Source: Epiperipatus broadwayi (taxonomy: Eukaryota; Onychophora; Udeonychophora; Euonychophora; Peripatidae). Taken from it: 64,000 nt of DNA. Position 1 is the first letter of the stretch. Each line of letters opens with the position of its first letter. The translations under genes were made by a program, and so were the position numbers. Positions 46,560-60,114 of the stretch are shown piece by piece. The notes under the pieces were generated by a model that was given only the letters and a program-made list of their open reading frames with translations, ran no database searches and was not told where the DNA came from. The stretch spans positions 1,466,001-1,530,000 of the forward strand of contig JAQFVV010000143.1 of assembly GCA_028023455.1 (NCBI GenBank). The letters are read 5' to 3'.

Positions 46560-48770
46560 CTTTACTAGAAATTTGTAGTGAATTAAAATCAGTAATTCAC
46601 CCTATTTATTCTTTTCCAGTTATCTAATGTATATATCAAACAATAGACAATGTCTGTTGATTATTTAATATTTCAATAGATAGCCCTGGAATATAATAAA
46701 TAGTGTAAATTATTGTTCCTAATGTAGATGTTGAAATTAAGCAGGAACAAAAAAGCACATAATTTCTTAATTATTAATTTTTATTAAAACATACAAATTT
46801 TAAAATATCAACAAAATTATATTTAAAGTGATTAATATACTCTAAAATAATAATTTGAATTTATTCAGTTAAAGAAATTTTATCCCTCTAAAATATTCAG
46901 CTTTATTTTTATAAAGCTGAAAGATAATGTTTTTATTGATAATTTCTTTGACATTTTATTTATCATAAATAAGCAGTACTGAAAATATTAATATGTTGAT
47001 TGGTAACTATAATCATATTATCTATATTTCATTCAAGATACTTTCTATAAATTCTCTCTTAATTTTAATCTATACATTTGAATATATATGTAAATGAAAA
47101 TAATGTGTATATAATAATAAAGTCATCTAACATATGAAAATTAAATATTTAGCATAGAAATATAAAAAACCAATATATTGGGAAAATATTTCAGATTTTT
47201 TTCGCCATTTTATTGACAAAGGATTTATTTATAAATAAGCATATAAATAATTTAATAGTATATTTTTGTTATTTTTAAACGCATTACATATTGTTTCTTG
47301 ATTTATTTACATTTTAGTCAGCGTTTAACTATTTAAAAATTGTGCATGTTAGAGTAAATAAATCACTTATTTATAAATATTATAAAAATTTATTAATCTA
47401 TAAATAAATCAGAGTATTGACTATTGAATTATTTTGTATTAATATTATTTTTTTTATCACAAATAATTTTATTTTGCAAATACCAAGTATTATATGGTTG
47501 TTGTTTTTTGTATGTTATAATAATCATTAAAATATAATCATTTTAATTATTATAACATGCAAAAATAAGTTCATTGTTTAGAAGGTTATGTGATGTTTAA
47601 ACACCAAAATAGCTGGGGTGAACAGAACAGTTCCATTCAGTTGATCAGTTTGTATATTTTTATCAGTTGGCATTGGTTCAGGAATCTTTAATTCTTGAAT
47701 TAACTACTCAACCAGCGTGTTAAACTGTACAAGAAAGTAACTTACTAATCTCTGCTGTTTAATCATTCATTTATATATAAAGTATAGCAGTGATTAATGA
47801 GTTATTTCAATTCCATTTATGCTAAGATTTAAAAGTTATCGCATAGTTAAGCTGTTAAATGTATTTTATTGAAGATGCCTTCTTTATCTTTTTCTTATTC
47901 TTCTTCTTATTATTAATAGCATTACTTTCAACATAGCTCATCTTCACTAACTGTTTTCAACACTATCCACCATCAGACTACAGAATTTACTCCCCATCTA
48001 TTGCAATCCACCAGTTGTCATCATATGTAATTCTACTTTGAATTAACTTTGTTCTTTATACAGCAACCATAGCTTGGATTATAAGTTACTTCCCTATTGT
48101 ACTCCAAGACTAACAATTAAAAGAACAATAATCAAGATTAATTTAGTGGCTGTAAATAACTTCCAATATGCTAGGTTTTACAATCTTAGGTCATATCTAT
48201 CTATCTATCTATGAAGTTAAGTTTTATATTGAAGTGTTTTTAAGACTTTAATGATTAAACTTGATATCCATCTCTGTATCCAAAATTAGTAGCAGCATTT
48301 GTAAAAAAATATATATACCCTTAAAAGTAATCCATATAAAAACCCGTGCACCTGTAATCCTTACAATCAATGTTATGTAATGCTATGTAACCCAAAGGAT
48401 TAATAAAGTTTATTGTTGAAAAGCAAAAATTCTTCTTCTTATTATTATTATTATTTAGTAAAATAAGCTTTAATAAGCTTTTAAAATGAGTTTAGATAAT
48501 CAATACATGTTATAAATAATATTTTAATTAAAGTATGCTAAGATATCCTCTGGAAAGAATTTATGCAAATATCTCTTGACAATCATCTGATTAAGAACAA
48601 TTAAATGCCATGACTTTTTACAATTAAATATTTCAAAGATGATGCAGCTTATTTGTAATCTAATAATATAAAACACCAGCAACAAAAACTGAACTATTTA
48701 ATTAATCTAGAAAAAGAAAATGATCTTCTTTGCTATTAAGTTGTGGTTTTAGAGAAATATTGTAATTATT
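46560..48770. other. Intergenic stretch
   Basis: No gene recognised. A short (ATCT)n run is at about 48194-48210. The segment 47590-47620 (GTTATGTGATGTTTAAACACC) vaguely resembles the family 1 head, but the rest does not follow. Confidence 0.45.
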
Positions 48771-49220
48771 TGTGATAATATGTTGGACTATTTCCATCAT
48801 CTATTAGTAAATGTTGAATGTATAGAAAATTTTAAACTATTTAAATTTTCAAATACAAACAACTTGTTAGTAATAACACACAAATAAACAACTTAGTTTA
48901 GTAAAGACACATTTTGAGTAGTATTATTCTCCACTCTTCTTCAGGTATTTCTGGCCTGCAGTGACAGTATTATCATAGGAGTTGAACTAGCACCTTTAGA
49001 TTATTAAATATCAAATTCAAGTCTAATGCTCTAACCAACTGCATTAGCCTTAAATTTGATATTCACGAATCTAAAGGTGCAAGTTTACCTCCTGTGTTGT
49101 CTACTTGTATGTTATTACTAACAAGTTGTTTGTCAGTAAAAAGTTTAAATAAAGTTTAAAATATTTTATACATTCAATATTTATTGACAGGTTACGGAAA
49201 CAGTCCAACATATTATCACA
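48771..49220. mobile_element. Family 3 tRNA-like repeat, palindromic copy
   Basis: Outer ends TGTGATAATATGTTGGAC and its complement GTCCAACATATTATCACA bound the palindrome. Inner arms GCACCTTTAGATTATTAAAT and the complementary stretch to TCTAAAGGTGC face each other near the centre. On the minus strand the inner region reads as a tRNA-like unit: GCAGTTGGTTAGAGCATTAG (A-box part, about 49044-49025) and GGTGCTAGTTCAACTCC (B-box part, about 48994-48978). The body CACTGCAGGCC and CAGTGACAG follows outward. This matches the copy at 24556-25220. Confidence 0.72.
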
Positions 49221-50939
49221 TCTAATATACCATTGATCATAAACTATAATTATTACTTGTCACCTGTTTTTGATTATAGTTGAATTTATATAGTTTCTTA
49301 TAAATAAGTGCTCACGGTCTCCAGATACTTTCTTAAGATATTAACTTCTGACATACTAAGATGATTTTAAAATAAGTTGTAATTTTATAAACTTTATTTT
49401 TAAGTCACTACTATAGATTTTATAAATGCCTTCTAACAATTTCATTACATTTTCAACATTAGTTTCATTAATTAAAAAATCCTATGTTTAGTTACTCGGG
49501 AGATCATATGATGTTTGAGCATTGAAGTGCAAGATTGTGCATAATTGATTCCATTCATTTGACCAAATTCAGAATTTTTTGTACTTCACTCTGCTGAAAA
49601 TTAACCCAAAACATAGTTTTCAAGCCAACTATTCTACTGCAAACAGCACTTAATGTGTAGTTTCATCAAAAGGGAAAGTTACGAGCAAATTGCTTGAACT
49701 TTTTTTTTTACTAAATCTTCATTCAAATTGAAAGGATTTCTAATTTTGCTACAAATGTTTCATATTCATTGCTCATTATATAATCACATTCTTTTTTTAA
49801 TTCAAAATTTTTTTCAATCTTGTTGCATATTTGATATATCTACAAATTTAACTTACATTTAAATGAATTGATAAAATCATTTAATTTTTGTTTTAATAAA
49901 TGCTACTTCACCAAAAATAATTTTAAATGTTTATGTATAAGGATTCTCATATTTTTAATTAAACGTTATATGGTCATTGGCATAACATTCTGAAAATTTG
50001 ACATTTTTCCACATAAATATTATTGAAAAATTATGCAGTAAAAACTAAAGCTAAGCAATGAGGTTAGTAGCTATGGGAATATGATATCACTTTCATTGAT
50101 GGAGATGCTGTCTCATATAATAAATGTACTTTTGTTTTGTCATCAGCGAATCAACTTACCTGACTTCTAGATTAAACTGAAACCATCACTCTCCACGTAA
50201 GAATTTTAAGGTCAATAAATGGATTATCAGATAAGTTAGTATAGGTTTATTATCTGAAAAAAAATCCAAACACAATTTGAATTCCTTGATTAATTAAAGA
50301 AACATAGTTTTATTCAGATTCTAATTTAGATTATGAACATTGCCAATGATTATGATTTTATTACCCTATTTCACCAGTACATGGCAGTAAATTTAGATAA
50401 ACAATAATCAGAAATTTTTTTACCTTTACTTATTAATGGTAACTGAATACTTTTAGTCGTAATTCATAGATATTTATTATATACTTTTATTTAACTTATT
50501 CTGTTTTTTGTCCATTTGTGTTTAAAAAATATTGTAACTCAATTTTTACCTATTTTCCAAATTCTAATCAAACTGAAACTTTGTACACATATTTATTTCC
50601 AAAGGAAAAATATTTTTTAATGTTTGCAAACATTTTAGCAAAAATAAAAAATAATGAAAAATTAAAATTTTGTATGAGATTCGATACCACCATGTAGCAG
50701 TATTATTACAGAAAGAAAGAAAAATAACAGTAAATAATTTGAAGGAAAAAAATCATAATATTCACCAATCTTTATAGTAAAGTTACAGTTTCCTAAATAA
50801 TAATCTCAGAGAAAAAAGGTAACTGTAACATTGATCTTTTAACAAAGCCAACTCACACCATAATTTTCTCTGCTTCGAATACTTAGAAATATATATAAAT
50901 AATAAGGGTGAAATGCTCAAAGCTAAATGGTTTATAAAT
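49221..50939. other. AT-rich spacer
   Basis: No gene or repeat recognised. Confidence 0.45.
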
Positions 50940-51112
50940 AATCATTAAAACCAGTCAACACTTAGACAATCTTAATATAAATAACAATCAACCATCTCAA
51001 ACTGCTGTCAAGGCAACCTTTATTGTTAAAAGGAGGTTGCTTGACAACAGTTTGAGATAGTTGATTGTTATTTACATTAGGATTGTCTAAATGTTGACTG
51101 GTTTTAAAGATT
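50940..51112. repeat. Perfect foldback element with 80 bp arms (family 4)
   Basis: AATCATTAAAACCAGTCAAC at the left is answered by GTTGACTGGTTTTAAAGATT at the right. The loop is TATTGTTA-like, near 51021-51029. The arms include CAACCATCTCAAACTG and AAGGCAACCTT with few mismatches. A lone right arm of the family lies at 14462-14550. No coding capacity; a foldback MITE or a truncated inverted dimer. Confidence 0.85.
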
Positions 51113-51619
51113 ATATGTATATATCATATTATTTTTAAAATTTTAAATTTTAGTTGAGACTCATAATTTTTTCAATGTATTTTACTATCATTTAATGTAA
51201 TAATATAATATGGCTTAGAAAACAACCAGCTAAACTACAATAAAAAGACATCATCATAAATTTTGGAATTATAGAAAGATTTATGACCCTTTAAATTAAA
51301 TTAATTTTTATTAATTTTACTTAAATGAACAAAAGGGTTTTGTATTTGTTTATTAAATAGATACATTTTAAAATGTTAGTTTGACATTAAAAAGTAACTT
51401 TAAATTTATTAATAATTTTTTTATTTTGCTTTTTAATTTTCAAAAAGTGGCAAAAATAAAAAGTAGAAAGAAAATATTAAAAAAAACACTCTTATTCCAA
51501 TAAATTTAAAAAAATAAATAAAATAAGCACTAAAAAATCGAAAAAAAATATATTTTTAACTTTCATAAAAAAATTCGATATTAATAATCTCCACTCCACT
51601 ATATGTTCTTGAAATTATA

Positions 51620-52330
51620 AATAAAGACGGTAAGAAAGAACAGATGACTCAAGATGCATTCCGTGCTGAACCAGCATCATCATTTGACGTAATCACAATC
51701 TCTTATATATATTTTTATCATTTGTTCAATATTTATCAATAGTAAATTATTGCATTTTGTCAAACTTATTCTACTCATAATTTAATTTTAAAAAACCGAT
51801 ATAATCTACAAATGATAAAATTTATACCTGAGCTATGAGTGATCTCTTATTTAATAAATGATTAGTGATAATCATTGAAGTATTTATCTGGGTTAGTTTG
51901 TGTCAAAATTGTGAATAGAGTAAGTTTGACACTTATAAATCAAAATGTAACAATTTATTATTGATAAATACTGAACAAATGATAAAGATATATGAGAGAG
52001 ATTGTGACCTCGACCAACTAATAAATGTGGATTCAATATAGGGACATTTGTTCTTGACTGTGTCTTTATTCATATGTTTCAAAAATATGGTAGTGGAGTG
52101 AAGATTATTAAGTACAATTATAAAAAATTCACAAATGAACATAGAGAAATGAATTTGAATTAACCTGTATGTCTAATTAAATTCCAGGTAGATAATCTTT
52201 AACTGATTTAAAGTTCATACCTGAGCTGATAATCATTCAAGTATTTATCTGAGTTAGTTTGTGTCAAAATTGTGAATAGAGTAAGTTTGACACTTGTAAA
52301 TTAAACTGTAATATTCTTGATAATATGTGG
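51620..52330. repeat. Family 10 repeat cluster, inverted plus direct copies
   Basis: A minus-strand copy (about 51640-51790, with CGTGCTGAACCAGCATC) faces a plus-strand copy (about 51890-52030). The segment TATTTATCTGGGTTAGTTTG plus GTGTCAAAATTGTGAATAG at 51880-51930 recurs in direct orientation at 52239-52280. The minus copy shares its core with the fragment at 13900-14050. Confidence 0.65.
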
Positions 52331-55300
52331 CCAAAATAAAATCCTATGGTGCTTATATTCAGAAATAATATAAGAATATTTCTAAACACAAGCAATGCGC
52401 AGTATTATTTCAATCACATAATATCAAGATTACTATGAAACCGGAAAAAAAAATATTTTTTTACTTTTTAGTGCTTTTACGTAAATAAATACATTATATA
52501 TATATATTATATTTTAGCAGTTATGCAAAAATTAAAGTTTTGTAAATAGGCTTCTTATAGTTTTATTTTTATGACAATTTTAAATCATTATTTTGCAACA
52601 ATAAAATTCAAAAAGCTTAATTGTGAATAAATCGGTTGAATTCTCAGAATGAATCTAATTTCTATGGAAACCAAATTCTCTCTTCAAGTTCACTTTTCAA
52701 ATCATTTTATACACTTCTGTTATCATCTACTTTGCATTAGCTCAGCATTCTTGCAAAAGATATACAAAACTGGAAAAATCTGCTAATGATATTTTTAATG
52801 GTATTACAGCCTCAACTTGTTGCGTTGGTTGATATTCAAATTTTCTAAATTTATTTTTGAAGTTATCAAATATTTGCTTGCTCCTTTTAAAAAACAAATT
52901 GACACTCACACATGTAACAATGTGTGGCAATCAAAGATGAATGACTTTTATATATATCTTGATAAATATTAAAAATATCATAGAATGCTTTTTACACTTT
53001 CATGGTTGATTGTTTTCCTACTCATACTATTGAAGAAAATTGATAAATCATATGAAAAAGAAAATAAATAAACATATAAAAAAATTATGTTTTCAAAGTT
53101 AGTAAGGAATATTTCACATATTTTTTTACCTATGAAAAGTAGACACTGCCTCCCAATATACTTGTTTTGAAGCCAATAAAATATGATCAAGAAAACGTTT
53201 TATTGTATTTTACTGTACTAAGATTTTTTGTTGAGAAATATATTATTTTATCTAATGTTAATGCATAATTCTACATTTTTTGCAAATCTTTATTATCATC
53301 TAATTTGCAACAAAAGCTAATATTAGTTGTTAAAGTATGAAATTGTGGTAAGTTTGGTAAATTGATAAAAGATTCAATTAGATTTATCTAACTAATATGC
53401 TAACAGCAAAAGATAATATTAATTATTAAAATATAAGTCATATCATACTAACATTGTTACCTGTCTTAGAATTGCTTACAATTGGGCTAAAGATTCAACT
53501 AGATTCTCTTAAAATTGGAAAATAAATGTTTAGAAAAATCTGGGAATCATCTTTATTAAAATTATTGATATTTTTATGTAGATATAATACCAACAATGCT
53601 ATACTCTAATATAATTATTTGTGATTGCTTATTCCAAGAGAACTAATAAAATAAATTTCATTAGCAAAGACTGCACTCAAAATAATAGTAATACAATTAA
53701 CAATTACGGTTAATAAATGACTTTTGTGATGTTTTAGTGAAAGAAAATCTTTAGAACAATGCCAAAAATACAACAATGGGAATGTGAAAATGTATGCATT
53801 GAAATATACAAATTTTACAAATTTGAATATTAAAGTTATATTTTTGCTTTTATTTACATTTTAAGGCAATAAAATAAAAACTCTCAAAAAATTAATTTCT
53901 GCCATGCTTATATCCAATTACATTCTTATTATCAATAATCACCCACAAAATTCTGTTCAATGTTAGCCATTTGCCTTTTGGTATGTTGGTGATTTCAAAG
54001 ATATTTCTATGAATAATTGATCAATTAGTTTCTGGAGTATCTAGGGAACTGCCTTGTTTTGTTGATCTTCCAATAGTTGAGACTTCTCTAGTCATGTGTT
54101 AAAAATTCACAAAAAAAAATTGCCAAATATATTTATTAAAAATTAACTTAGATAAATTCATATTTGAAATCATGAAACTTAAATCTTTGGCTTTAAAATT
54201 GATGCCAAGGGTATTCACCCTCTGGCAACAAAAGAGAGATTTAGTAATTTTCAGTTCTTGTCAATTATTACAATTTGCTTTAAAACTGAAGAGGTCAAAC
54301 CACTGTGTAGACTAATTGATAAAAATACAGTTTGTTTAGGGGTACCATACATGATTATTCATTCTAAAAATTTAAAAAAGTTTCATTACATCAACACATT
54401 AGTACTTATTTATAAAACTTTGCCAGTTACAGTGAAGCCATTATAACTCACTCTTAGGATTTCATCTAAAGCCATGACTAAAGCTAGTCACAAATTGATA
54501 CTCATTTCAAAAATGAAAAAAACTTATAACTCTATATAAAGTTCATCATTTGCTGGTCATTTCTCTCTTCAGAATAAGAACAGAGAATTATTGGGCTTTT
54601 TTTTGTTGATAAAGGAGTTTCTTAGCATGCTTCCCTTTTCATTCTGAAGTAGTTCAACTTTAATTGATGCACAACCATGAAAAATATTAATCTCCTATGA
54701 ATATATCCTTAAGTTCAATTATCATATGAGTCAGTCATATATATTTCAAAGTATTAACATAGTAAATCTGAAAGTCAATACATGAACACCAAGATTGTTG
54801 GCCGCATCAGTTTCAAATGCTATCAAAATAAATTCCCATGAGTTATCAGGGGGGAAATGCACTAATCTGACTAGCTATGTAAACTTATGAGAACAAAGTT
54901 AATACATTGTCTGAGAGCATATTAATCATCTATTCTGAAGACCACATATAATTATTTAACTTACTGCAAAATAACTAGGAATTATAAGGATAAAAACATT
55001 AGTACAATAATATATATGATAACAAAAATTGGATGCAGATAGTTCCTGGACAAGAATCTACATTGCACATGTTGATTCTTGATGAAATAAATTTTTTTGA
55101 TAGCACTTGATGCATTAATAAGTTAGAGTGTGTTTTATGTACCATCACTCCATAAAGGTGTTAAGAGAGCTCTTTGTCAATCATGACATATTTAAAATGC
55201 TGGCATCTGATAGTGGCAATATCATTTACTTTATAAAATAACCAAATGGATTTGAAGTTTGAAAGTTCATATGAACTATAAATACTATAGGACCTTGAGG

Positions 55301-56337
55301 TCTAGAGTCTGTCATTCTACCACTACACTAAATTATGCCAGAAATAGAATTCACTTCCATAATGTATAAAAATATGCTCTCATATCAATACTACAAAGAT
55401 TTTTTGGCCTAATGCTACTTCTGAGAGTAATAATCAGACTAAAAAGTGGTTCACCAGCCAAAAAATACTCAGCAAAAACTTATATGCTTTCTAGTAATTA
55501 ACAAGTTTAATTTAGGCAATAAAGTTCTATTCTGTATAAATAATGAGAACTTTATGTGGGCTCTTGCTATCATTACAGAGAAATGTTAGCTACTATCCTT
55601 TTTTAAAAAACCAAAAAGGAAAGTCTTTATCACAGAGATAGGATTAATTACTAATGCACTTTAAAACTGAAGATATCATACCAGAAGATCCCAGCAGAAA
55701 AACATTTCAACTGGGAAAGTGCTTCCAACTTGGAAGAGCTCATAGATAGACTAATATTATCCCAGAAGAGTAAAAATAGAAGCAATGCAGACACCAGCAT
55801 AAATTTTAAGCATAATAACAATAGTAAAGCTTTTCAAGAAGCTAATGCTGTCCAAAATACCCTAAGATTATATTACATACTTTGTTAAGTAAGCAGACCC
55901 AACAAAATCTCCAGTCAACTATAGATTTCCCAAAAAAGTTTTAAAAAAGCAAACTACATCTTTAATCAATCTGGTTATCAGATTAAAAACAAAGCAGCTG
56001 ATAAAATAAATAAACCAATCGATAAAAACAAAACAAATCCAGACATGGTAATCTGCAAAACTCCATATTTATAGAAGTTCTGAATTATCATTAATAATTA
56101 AATACTTATTTTAAAACTATAAAACAACATGGCAATTGAAGCATAGTGTGATGCTTTATTTCAGAAACCAAGGCAAATCTTTGTAAGTTAAAACTGAATG
56201 AATTTGCAACATTAAAATTATTGCCATTTAGCAAATTAAATAAAGATAAACCACTATGTATATAGACTATGTTATTGTTGATTCATAAAATATTAAATAT
56301 AATTATGGCTTTTATATTCATCTCCAAACACAACAAG
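52331..56337. other. Intergenic stretch with possible old repeat sequence
   Basis: No gene can be supported. From about 53880 to 56000 the sequence is less homopolymer-rich and looks like a decayed transposon or gene, but no reading frame or motif is recognisable. The frame at 54258-54446 has no identifiable domain. Confidence 0.35.
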
Positions 56338-57231
56338 TGTTAAACCACCAAACATCACATATTCACCATTTCTTATGCTTGCTCATAACTGTTATTAAAA
56401 CAGGCAAAACTCTACATACAGTAGTGCCACTCAGTGCAAGCCAGAGTAATTAATGGATTCCAGAAGACTTGTACATAAAATCCCTATCTGGTGCCTACTC
56501 AATCCAATATCCCCAGACTAGTTTCTAACTTGTGGCTTTCATCAGTGAGGAGCCTTGGATCTGAGAGAACTGCACCTAGATCTTGGGATCTAATGCAATC
56601 CTCCAGTAACCACCTTTTATCTCTACTTAACTACAAAACTATGAGTCTAAAATTGAAAACACAATAATATTTTCAATCCAAGCTCATTAGCTTATATAGT
56701 CATATGGATCTGAACTCAGTTCAGCACTCATACATTTTGGGGTCTTTAGTTCTTCAATAACCATAGCCATCACTATCCTATTAGGTGGAATTGGTATTAA
56801 ACCACCAAACATCACATGTTCACCATTTTTTATGCTTTCTCTTGCTCATAATTGGTATTAAAACAGGCAAAACTCTCCATACAGTAGTGCCACTCAGTAC
56901 AAGCCAGAGTAATCAATGGATGCCAGAAGACTTGTACATAAAATCTGTCTAGTGCCTACTCATCCAATATCTCCAGACTAGTTTCTATCTTGTGACTTTC
57001 ATCAGCGAGGAACCTTGGATCTGAGAGCACTGCACCTAGATCTTAGGATCTAATGCAACCCTCCAGAAACCCCCTTTTATCTCTACTTAACTACAAAACT
57101 ATGAATCTAAAATTGAAAACACAATAATATTTTTCAATCCAAGCTCATTAGCTTATATAGTCATATAGGTCTGAACTCAGTTTAGTACCCATACATTTTG
57201 GTGTCTTTGGTTCTTCAATAACCATAGCCAC
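56338..57231. mobile_element. Family 1 head-to-tail tandem dimer
   Basis: Two direct units of about 470 bp follow each other: the first from about 56340 to 56805 and the second from about 56810 to 57231. Both carry ATTAAACCACCAAACATCAC, CAGGCAAAACTCTCCAT-like terminus, the CCAGACTAG core, the CTGAGAG..CTGCACC segment and the CATACATTTTGG..GTCTTT segment in order. A 7 bp repeat, CAACAAG, at 56331-56337 and 57232-57238 could be the target-site duplication. The direct dimer shows how the family's head joins its tail, in contrast with the inverted dimers elsewhere. Confidence 0.82.
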
Positions 57232-57238
57232 CAACAAG

Positions 57239-59489
57239 CTCTAGTCATATAAAGGCAAAATCAAGAGTTGTTACTTGGAAAAATTCTAAGCTAAGTAAAG
57301 TAAAAAAGTGACATTTTTGTCAGTTGAGTGAAATTTGTTGCGTTTAGTTTTTCATTTTTGCTTTTAAAAAACATCCATCTGAACTCCCCAAGAAATTGAT
57401 GGATGATCAATGCATATCTTATTAACTGTCAACTTAGCAGTAGGTTGGAATTCTTTTGAAGCTGATTATTGGATAAAATTATCGTTTAAAATAAATATCT
57501 AAATTATCTCAAAGGATTTTTTTGAAGCAGTTTTAAAAGAACTTTTTATCAACAAATTTAATGGATCATTTGAATTTGTTAATAGAATATAGTCGTTAAC
57601 AAATAACTACACCCCCCCTTTTCCCATTAAAATTTTTAAGCATGAGCTTTTCTCCGTCATAAAAATAACTGAATTTTAACACAAAAAAATCAGACGTTAA
57701 TGAGAAAATAAAAATAGTACATTAAAACATAGGATTTATAACATCCTCTTCTATTATGTGATGATTGTTTTTTTATATAATTGCACATGTTTTTGTGCGT
57801 ATGTTTGACGAAATGAGACATTCTCTGACTCCTTCTTTCTGCTTTATTATCTGGCTTTAATTATTTGGCTGAATGCAATTTTGGTGCCGAGCACCATGGT
57901 CTTAGCATTCTTATTTCATTGTGTTGCTATTTCTCATAATTTTACAAATGACTCATTTACATATTCCATCTGTGAAATAATTGAATACTGTTATCTTTCC
58001 TGTTTATGATCTTTTTGTGTTTGGCTATGAACCATACTTCTTTCACCCTCTTTTGGTTGATGCGTTTTAGGCATGATTAACGCTTTGTAGATTGAAGATT
58101 TGACCGTGTTCTTTTTTGTTCTCCTAGAAACTGACCTGTAGTCAGAGTTTTCTTTGGCGTGTTTGTGTACGGCTATAGCTGATGTTGACTTTGTACTGAA
58201 TGTTAAACTAATGAGGATTAGTTATAACTAATTATCTGTAATTGATTTACAATGAGTGATTATGATTTTAAACACAAGCATTACTGTTTTACATTGTAAT
58301 GAGAAGATAAGTATTTTAATTACTTAAAATTTTAAGTAAATCGTTCTTTAAGTATTGCTCCCTTTGTGGTGCTAATAAATTATGTTTAGAATATATATAT
58401 ATATATCTTAAAGAGTGTGATGTTTTACCAAAAAGATTTCTGACTCTCTCTGATGAAATTGTATTACTTAGTAGCAATTTAATTGGAAGCAAATATGACA
58501 TTCTCTGCTGGACTAAATGTGAAGCTTCATGAGAATAAAGTAGAAGTGTAGCAACTGAAAATGAAGTTGCAAAAAATGATTGGGGTTTAAAACAGCAAAG
58601 AAAGATTCATTCATTTGTAGAGCACTGTTCCTTTGAATCTTTTGACACTTTGGAAGTAGCATAAAGATTTAAAAAAATATAATCCTATTTAATCAATAGA
58701 TGAAAGAAATTTTTTCCAAAATCTTTACCTAATATGGTTTTTCAGCTTAAGAAAGTGACTCGACTTTTTGGTAGTGTTTTTTTTAAATATAAAATTTGAA
58801 AGTATAGCCCACCTTCTGGATTTATTATTGGAGTGCATAACTTTTTGAAAATGTGATGTCAAGTTCAATTGGTACTTTCTGCAACATGATGAATGCAATG
58901 ATATTGAATCTATTATTATAAGAATACATTTTTGCTGAATTTGGGAAGATGAGTGACTACACAGTGACAATTTTAACCTAAGCAGGTTTTTATGGGAGAG
59001 CCAAATTCTATTTATTTTATAAGCTCAAAGATATTTTAAAGAGTTGCAATATTAATTGCTTTGATTGGACAGATACAACTGAAGGTAAATTGAAAATAAT
59101 TGAATTACACATGGTAAATTGAAAATAATTGAATTACACATGGAAATCTTTCAATAAGAAAACTTTCTTCAGAAATCAAAAGAGAGCATTGATGCTAAAT
59201 AAACAATCAAAAGAATCATTATGAGATATATGCAGAAGTAATTATGCTTCATGGATTGTTTTTCATAGTAATCTTAAAGCTCAAATTAGTAGAGTCTTAT
59301 TTTGCTGAACACCTTTTTTTAAATTTCTATGAGACAATTTGTTTTATTATATTTATTAGTGAAATATATAAAGTGACCATTGCAAAGGAGTGAATTTGGG
59401 TTTATCACTTTTATTTATTTTTTTAATAGCGTTATCTTTTTAGATGTCCAGAAATAAAATGTTAGCATTTTCCTCTTGTATTTAGTAAG
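57239..59489. other. Intergenic stretch
   Basis: No gene recognised. A 29 bp unit starting GGTAAATTGAAAATAATTGA is present twice in tandem at 59084-59141. Frames near 58316-58970 on the minus strand show no domain. Confidence 0.4.
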
Positions 59490-59704
59490 CTATATAATGA
59501 GCATGCCAATAACTCTTAACAAGCTTTTCAGAATATCCCTATCCTCAGACTGGTTTCTAACTCTGGTTTTCATTAGTGAGGCACTAGGATATTCAAGCAT
59601 TAGATTAAAAATATCAGGCAAAAAAAGTCAGAACTAGAGACTGCTCTGAAGATAAGGATATTCTGAAAAGCTTATTAAGAGCTATTGGTATGCTCATTAT
59701 ATAA
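59490..59704. repeat. Palindromic repeat related to the family 1 core (family 7)
   Basis: TATATAATGAGCATGCC at the left faces GGTATGCTCATTATATA at the right, with inner arms through CTTTTCAGAATATCC and GGATATTCTGAAAAG. The inner segment ATCCTCAGACTGGTTTCTAA followed by TTTCATTAGTGAGG aligns with the family 1 core (CCCCAGACTAGTTTCT then TTTCATCAGTGAGG), so the two families share a domain. Confidence 0.75.
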
Positions 59705-60114
59705 CTTTTGCAATACAAAATTATTAAATTAAGTCACATGCTATATGACTTGATTTCCTTGCAATTAGTAAGCTAACATGGAAAAATTAAAAAAAAACTT
59801 GTTTTTAAAGCATTTGCAGTATAAAATCAAATTAATTTTTATTTTTTTTTATCTTTTAGAAAGACAAAAAATTAAACATTCAAATTCATCTATGATTTCT
59901 GCTAAAGATGATAACACATTATTTCAATGGCTATTTGTAAATGAACACGACCATTCCCAGGGTGAAAAAACTATTCTAGGGATGAATTTTACAATAATCA
60001 TACACACCATTCTGTAATCCATAATTACATTCCTCTATAGGACATGCTGGTCAGTATCTCTATTTATATGATATTTTGCAATGCTGTCCTTAACATCTAC
60101 CAAACCTGTTATTT

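Noticed and set aside
53880-56000. Decayed protein-coding gene or large transposon
   Set aside because: Composition is suggestive, but I could not read any motif, terminal repeat or sustained frame.
58316-58970. Minus-strand frames of 61 and 81 codons near a possible old gene
   Set aside because: No domain is recognisable on either strand, and stops are frequent in all frames.
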